The translations under genes and the position numbers were made by a program. Below the pieces are notes generated by a model. That model had not been told where the DNA came from. It did not search any database and saw only the letters and a list, made by a program, of their open reading frames with translations. A stretch of 64,000 nucleotides of DNA, taken from assembly GCA_003963305.1 (NCBI GenBank), contig RXJR01000034.1, forward strand, positions 35,090 to 99,089, read 5' to 3'. Position 1 is the stretch's first letter, and every line of letters begins with the position of its first letter. Below, in pieces: positions 9,318 through 16,817 of this stretch. Source of the stretch: Candidatus Melainabacteria bacterium. Lineage in GTDB: Bacteria; Cyanobacteriota; Vampirovibrionia; Obscuribacterales; Obscuribacteraceae.

Positions 9318-9783
9318 CTACATAAAGTCCGGCGCCCAGCCAGAGCATCTCAAACACAAATTCTTTTGCTGACGGCCAATGAGCATCTTGAATATCTTCG
9401 TAGGTCAGTTGCGGTTGCGAAGACAGTTCTAGTACCAGATTCAAAAGCTCTAAGAGAATGTACGGTGCAGACCGGCTTGACTTATATTGCCTCTTTGTCC
9501 AATCTTCGGCGCTTTCGCCTTCCTGACGAAACAGCCGGCGATGCTCAAGAATACGGTTAGCACGCTCCTTGTATTTCTCTGGCTCTTCGCCTTCCATGGC
9601 AGGTACTTTGGCATGTTCTGAGTATTTCGCTCGAACCTCAGTGAGTCGATCCAGAATCAGATCTGTTGCCTTCAATGTGAAGACTGTTCCGTGAATGGCG
9701 ACCTCTCTCGCGCCAAAATTGTGTTTCCACAGCTTGACTGGGTTTTCTCTAGGATTTTCGTATGGATTTTCAGGTAACGGCAT
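9292..9783 (-). CDS. Unknown 163-aa protein, possible tail-assembly-chaperone analogue
   Basis: 163 residues beginning MPLPENPYENPRENPVKLW, followed by a short beta-like segment (REVAIHGTVFTLKATDLIL) and a mostly helical, charged body. I recognise no domain. Its size, its position next to the tape-measure-like gene and the open +1 frame overlapping its end recall phage gpG/gpGT-type chaperones, which are made by programmed frameshifting. Against this, it is on the opposite strand to the tape-measure gene, where phages normally keep them together. Function is therefore tentative. Confidence 0.55.
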   Translation of the reverse strand: MPLPENPYENPRENPVKLWKHNFGAREVAIHGTVFTLKATDLILDRLTEVRAKYSEHAKVPAMEGEEPEKYKERANRILEHRRLFRQEGESAEDWTKRQYKSSRSAPYILLELLNLVLELSSQPQLTYEDIQDAHWPSAKEFVFEMLWLGAGLYVDELVSPKS

Positions 9784-9825
9784 TCAAACTAACCTCGGTG
9801 AGAATAAGTAGATAAACAGTCAGCA

Positions 9826-10062
9826 TTACTGGTTCAGCAGTCGCGCGGCTTCCCTGGCTGTTTTGTAGGCAACAATGAAATCACCCAACGCGATAGGGTC
9901 TCGCTTACGATCTGCATATTCCGGCTGCGAATAGAACTCGACCAAGCGACGGCTAACTTCGGTGCGGTCACCACCAACCAGTAGAGCGATAAACGAAACA
10001 CTTAGATCCGCATATGCGCCACGAGACGAGATTCGCCGCCGTTTGTACTCGTGCATGACCAT
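9826..10062 (-). CDS. Small unknown protein upstream of the 163-aa gene
   Basis: 78 residues, two possible starts (MVMHEYKRRR or the second ATG), with AGGACAAGAATTGAG upstream. The N-terminus is Arg/Lys-rich and the remainder predicted helical (EVSRRLVEFYSQPEYADRK, IALGDFIVAYKTAREAARLL). It lies 42 bases upstream of the 163-aa gene on the same strand and is likely co-transcribed with it. It may be a small structural or DNA-binding phage-type protein; no family is recognised. Confidence 0.5.
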   Translation of the reverse strand: MVMHEYKRRRISSRGAYADLSVSFIALLVGGDRTEVSRRLVEFYSQPEYADRKRDPIALGDFIVAYKTAREAARLLNQ

Positions 10063-10306
10063 CTCAATTCTTGTCCTACTAAACCCGATGTCCAGAGTCT
10101 AGAAATTCCTTTCAATTGATCAAAATCGGCTCGGTATTTTTCGATCAATATGAGGTAAAAATCGGTCACGGAGATGCAATTTCTCGCGGCCAAACCCTCA
10201 AAACCCAAACCAAGTCGAGGTCTTTCTATATTTTGGGTTGGCAATGAAGAGTGAGCAAAATACTACAAATCGCTGATCATGAACATGCGCGGAGAAAATA
10301 AAAAAG

Positions 10307-10852
10307 ATGGCTAGACGGAAGGCAACTAACTTGGAACTGGTATCAGAGGCCAAACAGCTCACGGCTGCTCAGTTGAGTGATCTGCAAATCGCTCTGGCAC
10401 GATTCGACGGTAACCTTGTTCTCGCGCAGCAAGAGTTTCACTTGATGCATTCAGCAGTTCGTGTGACGACTGAGACTGTGGCGGCTGTGCTGGCTAAGTA
10501 TCGTACTGTGATCGAGCAGAAGAAGTTGCAACTATCTGAACTCAACCCCTTACTCAGCAGGTCATTTCGTGACCAAATGTGTTGGTTGATTTTTAAAAAT
10601 GCGGCTGAAATCAGGCCTCGTCAATGGAGAAAAGACGCCACCGGCGCTCTGCAGGCCATTGAAACCGACGATACCCAAACAATGCTTGAGGTTCTGAAAT
10701 TGTTGGCCCGAAATGACATCGACGAAGCGACCATTAAAGTCGACGACTCGGCTTTTCCCGCAGCTCGGAAGATGATAGACGGCAGCGGCAACACATATTG
10801 GCAGACTGATATGAAATCTGGCGTCAAGTTCAAAAAGAGCGATTACGCATAA
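10307..10852 (+). CDS. Unknown 181-aa protein
   Basis: 181 residues with a basic start (MARRKATNLELVSEAKQL). The first half looks all-helical, including a segment (ALARFDGNLVLAQQEFHL) that could be a helix-turn-helix. The second half (QTMLEVLKLLARNDIDEATIKVDD, YWQTDMKSGVKFKKSDYA) looks mixed. Size and layout would allow a terminase small-subunit-like or DNA-packaging role, but I see no diagnostic motif. It is divergent from the 78-aa gene and starts a plus-strand run with the two coiled-coil genes. GGAG lies 12 bases before the ATG. Confidence 0.5.
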   Translation: MARRKATNLELVSEAKQLTAAQLSDLQIALARFDGNLVLAQQEFHLMHSAVRVTTETVAAVLAKYRTVIEQKKLQLSELNPLLSRSFRDQMCWLIFKNAAEIRPRQWRKDATGALQAIETDDTQTMLEVLKLLARNDIDEATIKVDDSAFPAARKMIDGSGNTYWQTDMKSGVKFKKSDYA

Positions 10853-10893
10853 ATTCCGCACTGAAAAACAAATCCTAGGAGATCAAGAAACAA

Positions 10894-11295
10894 ATGGACG
10901 AAGTTAAGAAGCTGCTCAATGAGCAAATAGGAAGTAATAAGATGCTTAGTCTGCTTGTTGAAATGCAATCGATAAGTAACAACCAGTTACTCGAAGCAAT
11001 CGAAGAGCAGCGGCAGGCAATTGCCGCTTACATGCTTACTGTAAAAACGCAAGAAGAGTGTTTTAGAAAGGAGCAGGAGGAGATCCGGCAATTGGCGAAA
11101 CTAAACCAAGCGCAGCTCAAAGCATTTCTTGATCAGTCGAACAAATTGCTCGGCAAATCAACTGATGAAGTTGTTGTTGGACTGGCCAATTCCCATCTTA
11201 AAAGCAAAACGCTGACGGAAGAGGACAAGGCGAGGCGGGACCGAGAAGGCAGTGACTTCTACAAATCACACGCAGAACGGATCGTCAGCCAATAA
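10894..11295 (+). CDS. Coiled-coil protein A (paralogue of the next gene)
   Basis: 133 residues, almost wholly helical with heptad character (LLNEQIGSNKMLSLLVEM, LEAIEEQRQAIAAYMLTV). AGGAG lies 11 bases before the ATG. Residues about 65-90 (RQLAKLNQAQLKAFLDQSN then KLLGKS) align closely with the end of the neighbouring 104-aa protein, so the two arose by duplication. The last 40 residues are charged and lack a counterpart. It probably oligomerises, perhaps with its paralogue. No function is known to me. Confidence 0.6.
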   Translation: MDEVKKLLNEQIGSNKMLSLLVEMQSISNNQLLEAIEEQRQAIAAYMLTVKTQEECFRKEQEEIRQLAKLNQAQLKAFLDQSNKLLGKSTDEVVVGLANSHLKSKTLTEEDKARRDREGSDFYKSHAERIVSQ

Positions 11296-11311
11296 AAGCC
11301 AGGAGCAACAA

Positions 11312-11626
11312 ATGAACAAAGACGAACTTGAGGCTTACAGACAAGTACTAGACCTCCAGAAACAAACACTAGAAGGCTTTGAATCCGTATTTGCCGGATA
11401 TAAAGAGATCCTGGATGCTAGTCGAGAGGTTTTCGAACTGCAAAGGCAGGCGTTCAACTTTTATATCGAGCAGTTCGACAGGCGCAAAGAGGAACTAGAG
11501 CATAGCCATACTGAAACCCGGCAATTGGCACTGCAAAGTTCAGCTCAATTGAATGCGTTCATCACTCAAACAAACAAATCACTCGGCATATCGCAGGTCG
11601 AAACGGACAGCCATCAATACAAGTAG
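11312..11626 (+). CDS. Coiled-coil protein B (paralogue of the preceding gene)
   Basis: 104 residues; start chosen at the ATG preceded by AGGAG at 11301-11305, not at an earlier in-frame codon inside the upstream gene. The protein is a long amphipathic helix (LDLQKQTLEGFESVFAGYKE, LQRQAFNFYIEQFDRRKEEL). Its C-terminal part (RQLALQSSAQLNAFITQTN then KSLGIS) matches the upstream paralogue position for position. The 16-base gap implies one transcript. It could be a partner in a heteromeric coiled coil; role unknown. Confidence 0.6.
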   Translation: MNKDELEAYRQVLDLQKQTLEGFESVFAGYKEILDASREVFELQRQAFNFYIEQFDRRKEELEHSHTETRQLALQSSAQLNAFITQTNKSLGISQVETDSHQYK

Positions 11627-12243
11627 CCAACCGGCGAACTGCTACAAAAGGTGCGAATCAATGGAAACGCACCTCTTACCAATCAAGTACATAGAAAGGA
11701 TCGCCAGAACCAACACCCGGCGATACGACAATAAACCACCAGGCAACACCGGCTCGAACGGCGGCTCCTCTTAAATACCATCCACACACACCAAGCGATT
11801 CATAGATAACAACGTGATCTGATTCCACGGTTATTACTGGTTAGAGAATCCATCACATACGTATACGCATCAACTAGTCGCTTCGAATAATCGTTTGGAA
11901 TACTCGGTTAAGTACTCGCTCAAATGATCTCTCAAATACTCGGTTAAATACGGGCCTCTATTTAAAAACCGACACCTGATTCCCAAAACCAAAAAAAAAC
12001 GCATTAATGGCTATTATTGACTATTTTGTGTCAATAATTCGTGACCAGGCTGTTAACCCGCTCTACGTTGAGTTTCGATCCAATAATAGTCACTAAATAC
12101 GGTGCACGCTTCTATGGCAGGTGAAACCGGCTCAGCAAGCCGGTTCCAGGCGTCATCTCGTTTTAATTGGCACTTAGAGACACTCTATGTTATTCCGTGG
12201 CACTTTCCAGTGCTCTACTCTCTAAATAAGTAGAGGAATCCGT
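11627..12243. other. 617-base non-coding stretch with hairpins and short direct repeats
   Basis: No convincing gene. It holds a perfect 7-bp hairpin AGGTGCG...CGCACCT at 11647-11673 just after the coiled-coil pair, two copies of AATACTCGGTTAA at 11899-11911 and 11935-11947 (36 bases apart), CTATTATTGA/CAATAATAG motifs at 12010-12095, and a perfect 8-bp hairpin AACCGGCT...AGCCGGTT at 12125-12145. The 3' part is the leader of the AlpA-like gene. It looks like a regulatory or recombination region. Confidence 0.45.
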
Positions 12244-12519
12244 GTGGCGGCAACTTTGAAAAAGAAGAAAAGAAAGGAAGAACCCGTTGAGAATTCAGAG
12301 TTCTGGCGCATCCGCGACTTCTGCCACGAACTGGGAATCAGTTTGACGGAGTTTCACCGGATGCGAAGAGACGGGCTCCTGCCACCGAGTTACCTGATCG
12401 CAGGTAAGCCAAAAATGCGACGGTTCTTGCGGAGCGAAGTGATCATGTGGCTGAAAGGCGAGCTATCGCTGCAAGAGATATTCGAGGAGCCGGACGTCAA
12501 TCCTCCAGGTACAGAATAA
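12244..12519 (+). CDS. AlpA/excisionase-like DNA-binding protein
   Basis: 91 residues from a GTG with GAGGA five bases upstream. After a Lys-rich start (KKKKRKEE), residues about 18-75 read WRIRDFCHELGISLTEFHRM, RRDGLLPPSY, then MRRFLRSEVIMWLKGE. This is the AlpA/MerR-like winged HTH layout: HTH, wing with a Pro, then 'RxxxxEVxxWL'. Such proteins act as excisionases or transcriptional activators of integrases in islands and prophages. The tyrosine recombinase gene lies 1.3 kb downstream on the opposite strand, so a directionality-factor role is plausible. Confidence 0.65.
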   Translation: MAATLKKKKRKEEPVENSEFWRIRDFCHELGISLTEFHRMRRDGLLPPSYLIAGKPKMRRFLRSEVIMWLKGELSLQEIFEEPDVNPPGTE

Positions 12520-12531
12520 AAGGAGCAAACA

Positions 12532-12804
12532 ATGCCAATTTACAAAACACATGAAGATTGGAGTTGCATGTCTGCATACAACTTGATCATCACTCTCGCT
12601 TGGGCAGCAACCGAGCAGCGTATCGATCCCAATTCAGAAGCAGTCAAATCAATCCTTGAACAGCTCGCCAAGCCGTTCGAAGGCGAAAAAGAGAGTTGCA
12701 CGGAGTGTCAGATTGGACCGACTCCACAAGAGCGATTCATTGAATTCTTGAAAGACGAAAGACAGTGGCAGACTAATGCTCAACACATGTGCGGCTATCG
12801 GTAG
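12532..12804 (+). CDS. Small unknown protein downstream of the AlpA-like gene
   Basis: 90 residues with AAAAGGAG upstream, 12 bases after the AlpA-like gene, so the two are likely co-transcribed. A Cys pair (SCTECQ) near residue 64 and a late Cys (HMCGYR) are notable. The remainder appears helical (LIITLAWAATEQRIDPNSEA). No family is recognised. Confidence 0.5.
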   Translation: MPIYKTHEDWSCMSAYNLIITLAWAATEQRIDPNSEAVKSILEQLAKPFEGEKESCTECQIGPTPQERFIEFLKDERQWQTNAQHMCGYR

Positions 12805-12854
12805 CAGAAACACAACAAAAAAAAACTGGAATCAACAAAGGAGACACAACAAAA

Positions 12855-13301
12855 ATGGCTAAGCAGCTAACACCAAATGGAAGTTCGAAAATGTACATCG
12901 TCGTTTGCGACAAACCCGGCTTGAGATTTACACACGAGGCATCGAGCCCCGGATGGCTGAAACTCAAAGAAGACGAAGCACATGGTCGTCTACGACGAGT
13001 AGCCCCAGACATCAAAAATCCGAAAGCGGGAGATCTTATGACTGTAGAAATGCTCAATGAGATGACACACCGATTCGATGAGCACGGCGAGTACGTGACC
13101 ACTGATAAACAGCTTGCAATTGCAGCTTTCAATGCGGCACGAGGGTCAGATCGATTTGCTAGGCTCCATTCGACAAGCCTGCCAATCGAAGATAAGCATC
13201 TGATCGAGATTGGACGGCACGAAACCGGCTACCGTCCGCCACAAGCGTATGGCCCTAAGAAGTGGCAAGGTTATGCTCAAGACGAGCAGTTCGGCTACTA
13301 A
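12855..13301 (+). CDS. Unknown 148-aa protein
   Basis: 148 residues starting at the ATG at 12855, which has AAAGGAG upstream; an earlier in-frame ATG lies inside the preceding gene and lacks such a site. Basic and aromatic residues are spread throughout; segments such as KMYIVVCDKPGLRFTHEA suggest a beta strand followed by a loop. It is the last gene of a three-gene plus-strand run, closed by a strong terminator at 13347. Function unknown. Confidence 0.55.
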   Translation: MAKQLTPNGSSKMYIVVCDKPGLRFTHEASSPGWLKLKEDEAHGRLRRVAPDIKNPKAGDLMTVEMLNEMTHRFDEHGEYVTTDKQLAIAAFNAARGSDRFARLHSTSLPIEDKHLIEIGRHETGYRPPQAYGPKKWQGYAQDEQFGY

Positions 13302-13346
13302 ATCCAAAGCTTGATTCGCATACTTCCCGTCTGCGAATAAAGACTG

Positions 13347-13380
13347 AACCGCCTTCCGTCTTATTCCGGAGGGCGGTTTT
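13347..13380 (+). terminator. Rho-independent terminator after the three-gene run
   Basis: AACCGCCTTCCG pairs with CGGAGGGCGGTT, apart from a small mismatch, around a short loop and is followed by TTTTGG. It lies about 45 bases past the stop of the 148-aa gene. Confidence 0.75.
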
Positions 13381-13463
13381 GGTTGAAGGGCAAAAACAAT
13401 ACGAAAAGTAAGATTCACGATGACAAAAGGACATCGGTTAATCTCTCCTGGCAGATTTCTGGG

Positions 13464-13625
13464 TCAAATCGCTAAGGTAAATGCGATGCCCTCACAGATT
13501 ACCGCCATCCAGAAAAGGACTAGAGCAAACAAGCCGAAGTTGGCATACGGTGATACGTTGTACTTCGCCTTCTCGGCTTCCCAATCAACTTTCTTTTCGC
13601 CTGGCCAGTAAAGATCCTTACTCAT
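13464..13625 (-). CDS. Small single-pass membrane protein downstream of the integrase
   Basis: 53 residues, MSKDLYWPGEKKVDWEAEKA at the start, then a hydrophobic segment (FGLFALVLFWMAVICEGIAF) close to the C-terminus. CAGGAG lies six bases before the ATG. The ATG lies inside the last codons of the zinc-binding-type gene upstream (8-base overlap), so translation is probably coupled. It is the third gene of the integrase operon. Its role is unknown; tail-anchored topology is inferred. Confidence 0.6.
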   Translation of the reverse strand: MSKDLYWPGEKKVDWEAEKAKYNVSPYANFGLFALVLFWMAVICEGIAFTLAI

Positions 13626-13836
13626 GATCTACTCCTGTTGCTGATTCAAGCGGTAGTTCGTGCTCTATCAAAACCAGATCAGCCCACTCGCAGCGCTCCG
13701 AATCACAGGAAGGATTAGTGCATTTTCGATGCAGGATCGAGCCGGTCTCCTTCGCACCTTCCGGCTTACATCGCCAGCAATAGTAGATCCAGAACTTCCG
13801 CTTTCTGTTCTTCGAGCGCGGCGATAGCTTAAACAT
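13618..13836 (-). CDS. Small Cys-rich, probably zinc-binding protein overlapping the integrase end
   Basis: 72 residues starting at an ATG inside the integrase stop region (ATGTTTAA overlap). It has a very basic start (MFKLSPRSKNRKRKFWIYYC) and two Cys clusters, CWRC and KCTNPSCDSERCEW, arranged like a zinc ribbon. Such proteins usually bind nucleic acid or a partner protein. Overlap on both sides with the recombinase and the small membrane protein implies a coupled three-gene operon. Not recognised as a known family. Confidence 0.6.
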   Translation of the reverse strand: MFKLSPRSKNRKRKFWIYYCWRCKPEGAKETGSILHRKCTNPSCDSERCEWADLVLIEHELPLESATGVDHE

Positions 13837-14542
13837 CCTTACCAAATCCGCGAAATCTTTCGGCTGAGAGCTGGGTGTACAGCGTCGTATGCTGAATGTT
13901 GCGATGCCCGAAGTAGGCTTGAATTGAGCGGGTGTCATAACCCTTATTCGCGAGCTGATAGCCCTTCGCGTGGCGCAACATGTGCGGATGAACCGGGAAA
14001 GTTATTCCGGCGACTTCGCCGGCTCGGGCTACTAGAGTACGAACATGTCTTGTGCTGATCGGTCCGCCCCGCTCGGTGCTGAATATGAACGGTGAGTTCG
14101 GATTGTCTCGGCGCAGTTGTCTGAGTATGCGAAGCTCATCACCTTCGAGGAAATGCACTGATGCGTCGCCGTTCTTTACTCGGTTCACATGCAGCTTGGC
14201 TGAGGTGAAGTCAACCTGCTCCCACTTCATATCTGTAAGCTCACTCACTCTGAGAGCATGACGGTACGCAATAAGAATGAGCGCGCTATCCCTATTTCCA
14301 TATCTGCCAACCTTCTTTGCTGCATCTCGGAGCTGTTGTACTTCCTCTGGCAACAAGTATTCTCTCTCTCTTCTATCGCGGTTTCTCGGCTTGCTCGGTG
14401 GCGCGTTCTTCAACTTAGCCGTATTCAGTCGTTGGGAGGTGCGGTACGTGATCCCATCCGATGGGGCTAAAAGAGTCAAATGTCTAACGGTCTTAGCCGT
14501 GTTGGGTCCTTTTGGGCTGAGTTTCCGGTCAATGGTTTTCAT
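13829..14542 (-). CDS. Short tyrosine recombinase/integrase (FimB-like layout)
   Basis: 237 residues with AGGAG seven bases before the ATG. The catalytic set is visible: Arg in HALRVSEL, Lys in VKNGDASVH, the HxxR box in HPHMLRHAKGY, the second His in YFGHRNI and the nucleophile Tyr in TTLYTQL. The protein has about 65 residues before the catalytic domain and no full N-terminal SAM-like core-binding domain, so it resembles FimB/FimE-type recombinases more than full phage integrases. It would cut and rejoin DNA at short sites, either integrating the element (probably at tRNA-Lys) or inverting a segment. It heads an operon with two small overlapping genes. The start and frame are firm. Confidence 0.85.
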   Translation of the reverse strand: MKTIDRKLSPKGPNTAKTVRHLTLLAPSDGITYRTSQRLNTAKLKNAPPSKPRNRDRREREYLLPEEVQQLRDAAKKVGRYGNRDSALILIAYRHALRVSELTDMKWEQVDFTSAKLHVNRVKNGDASVHFLEGDELRILRQLRRDNPNSPFIFSTERGGPISTRHVRTLVARAGEVAGITFPVHPHMLRHAKGYQLANKGYDTRSIQAYFGHRNIQHTTLYTQLSAERFRGFGKDV

Positions 14543-14646
14543 GGCATCTACTCCTGCGAATTGTTAGCGGCATCTGGTTAGTAAATGAAAGCAAAGAAAA
14601 GGCGATCCCCCAATCAACATGTCTGTGGAGGATCGCCCGGATCAAA

Positions 14647-14955
14647 CTATATAAGTACGCGGCGAAGTGCTCGCTCAGTTTCCTTCACTCGACGCCATGC
14701 GGCACAAATTGCGGACTGCGGCGCCGTGTCTTTCGAATTCTCAATGAACTCCTTTTCACCCTGTGCATATAGACCGGCGGCTTCCAGCAGCACATCAAAG
14801 TCGAAGTCAGACAATCGGACAATAGAATCGCCGCGGTTGATAATTACAAAACCATTCGCGCGGTTGCTTTTGATACATGAAGACGCGGCTCTATTAGGAT
14901 TCGCATCCTTCTTGCTGGTCTTACCTTTGTTCAAACGAATAGTGAATTTGCGCAT
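14647..14955 (-). CDS. Small basic unknown protein upstream of the integrase
   Basis: 102 residues; I chose the ATG (MRKFTIRLNKGKTSKKD) preceded by GGAGG seven bases upstream, rather than an earlier in-frame ATG. A central beta-like segment (ANGFVIINRGDSIVRLSDFD) is followed by helices (FDVLLEAAGLYAQGEKEFIE, ICAAWRRVKETERALRRVLI). It precedes the recombinase gene on the same strand by about 100 bases. It could be an accessory or regulatory protein; no family is recognised. Confidence 0.5.
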   Translation of the reverse strand: MRKFTIRLNKGKTSKKDANPNRAASSCIKSNRANGFVIINRGDSIVRLSDFDFDVLLEAAGLYAQGEKEFIENSKDTAPQSAICAAWRRVKETERALRRVLI

Positions 14956-15287
14956 GTGAGAACCTCCATGCAATCGCTGGCGGCAACTGCATCTGTGAGT
15001 GAAGTGATATCGAGAAACGTATCAACAATATACCAATGTATCCACAATCGATCACGTATTGCACACTACCAAAACGTAGATCCTGTCGCTATTTTGATTA
15101 ATTCTCTAACACTGCCCACGGTATCAATTATTGGCTATTATTGAACACTAATTATGCCGTCTACAATTCAGACATGCGAATCAGACTAGTTCGCGCTGTG
15201 CATGTAAGCCGCTCGTGTTATGCGAAGCGGCTTCCGTGTAATTAGAGAGCATAAAGTCTCTTGGGCATCGAAAGCCACTGAGGAATA

Positions 15288-15311
15288 GCCATCCTTATCA
15301 GAGGATGGCTT
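15288..15311 (+). terminator. Hairpin 2 of the cluster (AGCCATCCT stem)
   Basis: AGCCATCCT pairs perfectly with AGGATGGCT across a six-base loop. No clear T tract follows, so it may be a processing or protein-binding hairpin, not a terminator. The same nine-base stem recurs at 15369. Confidence 0.4.
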
Positions 15312-15368
15312 AGCCGATTGAGTTGCTACAATTACTAACGAATCTTTGGCTTAAAGACTCGCTAAGCA

Positions 15369-15399
15369 AAAGCCATCCTTAAAACGAGGATGGCTTTTG
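15369..15399 (+). terminator. Hairpin 3 of the cluster, terminator-like
   Basis: AAAGCCATCCT pairs with AGGATGGCTTTT across a short loop, ending in a T tract. It shares its stem with the hairpin 80 bases upstream. The two could end successive short transcripts or form alternatives in an attenuator. Confidence 0.5.
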
Positions 15400-15480
15400 G
15401 TTGTTAGCTGTCGAATGCTCTATAATTTAGATGCTTTGTGAGCAGCAGGATGACCGTCTATCAAAGGGCGGTCATTTTGT
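15397..15480 (+). ncRNA. Candidate very short RNA: TATAAT promoter plus hairpin
   Basis: A TTGGTT box at 15397 and a consensus TATAAT at 15421 are 18 bases apart. A start near 15432 would give an RNA of about 45-50 bases ending at the hairpin ATGACCG...CGGTCAT followed by TTTTGTTT at 15475. No reading frame of note lies within. It may be a small regulatory RNA or a short leader; support is from sequence pattern only. Confidence 0.35.
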
Positions 15481-15875
15481 TTCGATCCTCTTTTTTTATT
15501 CGTCTTTTCAAACAGCGACGGGCGTCTGCCTTCGAAAAATCCGCCCCGATTTTAGACCTTTTGGCACCATATGTAGTATCAATATGAATGAACGTAAAAA
15601 TTCGGGAACCTAGAAAAAATCCCGGTTCAGGATTTCGATAAAACTGGTCCAAACCTAAATTCTTAATTCATTACTTTGACGCCATTGATCAATCCGAGCA
15701 GATATCTAAAGGCCGCCTTGCAACCGAAAGAACGACGTGGGATTGAACCATGCAAGCCATACAATCGGCTTTGTTTCATCAGCTGGATTTCTTTGATTCG
15801 CAAGATACAGTAAATGCAGTCGCACCGCACTTCAGGATTGAAAGAAAAACAATACAGACAGAGGGAGCATTAGTG

Positions 15876-16664
15876 ATGAAAACAGATCCGTTGGCAGATC
15901 TCGAAAGACTGGCGAATCTTAAAGAGAAGATTCGGAATGCACACATTGAATACATGATCGCTATATCAGTTCGAAAAGTCGCTTACTCCAAAATAATTCA
16001 AGAATCGGAATCAACCTCGAACGAGATAATCACTGAGCTGGCATTACGAAATGCCCAATATGAGCTGATGGAAACACTGAATTCCGAAGATTTTGAGCGA
16101 CACAAGGCAATGTTTCAAGCACACAATCACAACTGGGCGGTAAGAGAATTAACAGCGCTTAGAAACTGCTTTGCGGGTGCACTGTTTGTGGATTTGGACA
16201 ATCTCATTAAGGGCTTATCCAGCATCGTCAACAAACAATGTGCAGAAGCAAACATTGGCATCGAACCCGTCAAGCATAAACAGGCGGGACGTGCCATTAC
16301 AAATAACGTCAGGCTCGGAGCCGCTATTTGGGCAGCAGGAAATAATTTCAGACACTTTGAGAATTGGCCCGGTACGCCTGACGTGCAGCCCGAGAGAACG
16401 GCAATCGGTTCAATTAACATCTTAAGGGATTTACTTGATTTCGAATGTTTCAATTGGAATGTGTGTGGAGAGGTTCTAGCTCTCATCGCTAAAGGTCGTA
16501 GCGTTGAACAATTGTTCGAAGACTTTCAGCAAATCGGACGAGATCTTTGTGATGTGCCACTCCAGACGCTCGATAAGCACACCGAGAGGCTTCTCATCCA
16601 AGTCAAGAGTGAGGGGTTGGTAAACGAAGAACATCAAAAGATGCTCGCGGCGAACTCGATTTAG
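15876..16664 (+). CDS. Unknown mostly helical 262-aa protein
   Basis: Start chosen at the ATG at 15876, with GAGGGAG eight bases upstream; the frame is open to an ATG at 15750 (304 residues) without such a site. The protein looks almost all-helical and polar (MKTDPLADLERLANLKEKIR). A middle stretch (NNVRLGAAIWAAGNNFRHFE, then NWPGTP) has several aromatic residues. The pattern 'R.A.WAAGNNFRHFENW' recalls a family of hypothetical bacterial proteins annotated only by length. It stands alone, followed by a terminator. Function unknown. Confidence 0.55.
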   Translation: MKTDPLADLERLANLKEKIRNAHIEYMIAISVRKVAYSKIIQESESTSNEIITELALRNAQYELMETLNSEDFERHKAMFQAHNHNWAVRELTALRNCFAGALFVDLDNLIKGLSSIVNKQCAEANIGIEPVKHKQAGRAITNNVRLGAAIWAAGNNFRHFENWPGTPDVQPERTAIGSINILRDLLDFECFNWNVCGEVLALIAKGRSVEQLFEDFQQIGRDLCDVPLQTLDKHTERLLIQVKSEGLVNEEHQKMLAANSI

Positions 16665-16670
16665 ATAATT

Positions 16671-16720
16671 CAGACCGGTCTAAAGCAAGCAGATCGCTTA
16701 ATCGCGGTCTGTTTTCTTTT
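16671..16720 (+). terminator. Terminator after the 262-aa gene
   Basis: CAGACCG at 16671 pairs with CGGTCTG ending at 16711, with an inner AAGC...GCTT pairing, followed by TTTTCTTTT. It begins a few bases after the stop codon. Confidence 0.65.
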
Positions 16721-16817
16721 AGGCGTACACATCTGCCGTCGCACATCTGCACAATTCCACATTTAGAACTTAAATGTCTGCCGGTACGATGGAAATACTT
16801 ACCAGAGGTGTTCCAAC

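Larger units (their letters stand above)
14956..15875. other. Long non-coding stretch with promoter-like sequence and four hairpins
   Basis: No convincing gene (a possible 42-residue N-terminal extension of the next gene begins at 15750). It contains TGGCTATTATTGA at 15132-15144, also found near 12008; four hairpins at 15207-15234, 15288-15311, 15369-15397 and 15449-15475; and a TATAAT box at 15421. It may carry small RNAs, regulatory leaders or recombination sites. Confidence 0.45.

Noticed and set aside
13420..13611. 63-codon plus-strand frame opposite the small membrane protein
   Set aside because: The minus-strand 53-aa ORF in the same place has CAGGAG and an overlap with the integrase operon; the plus frame has neither and looks like its shadow.
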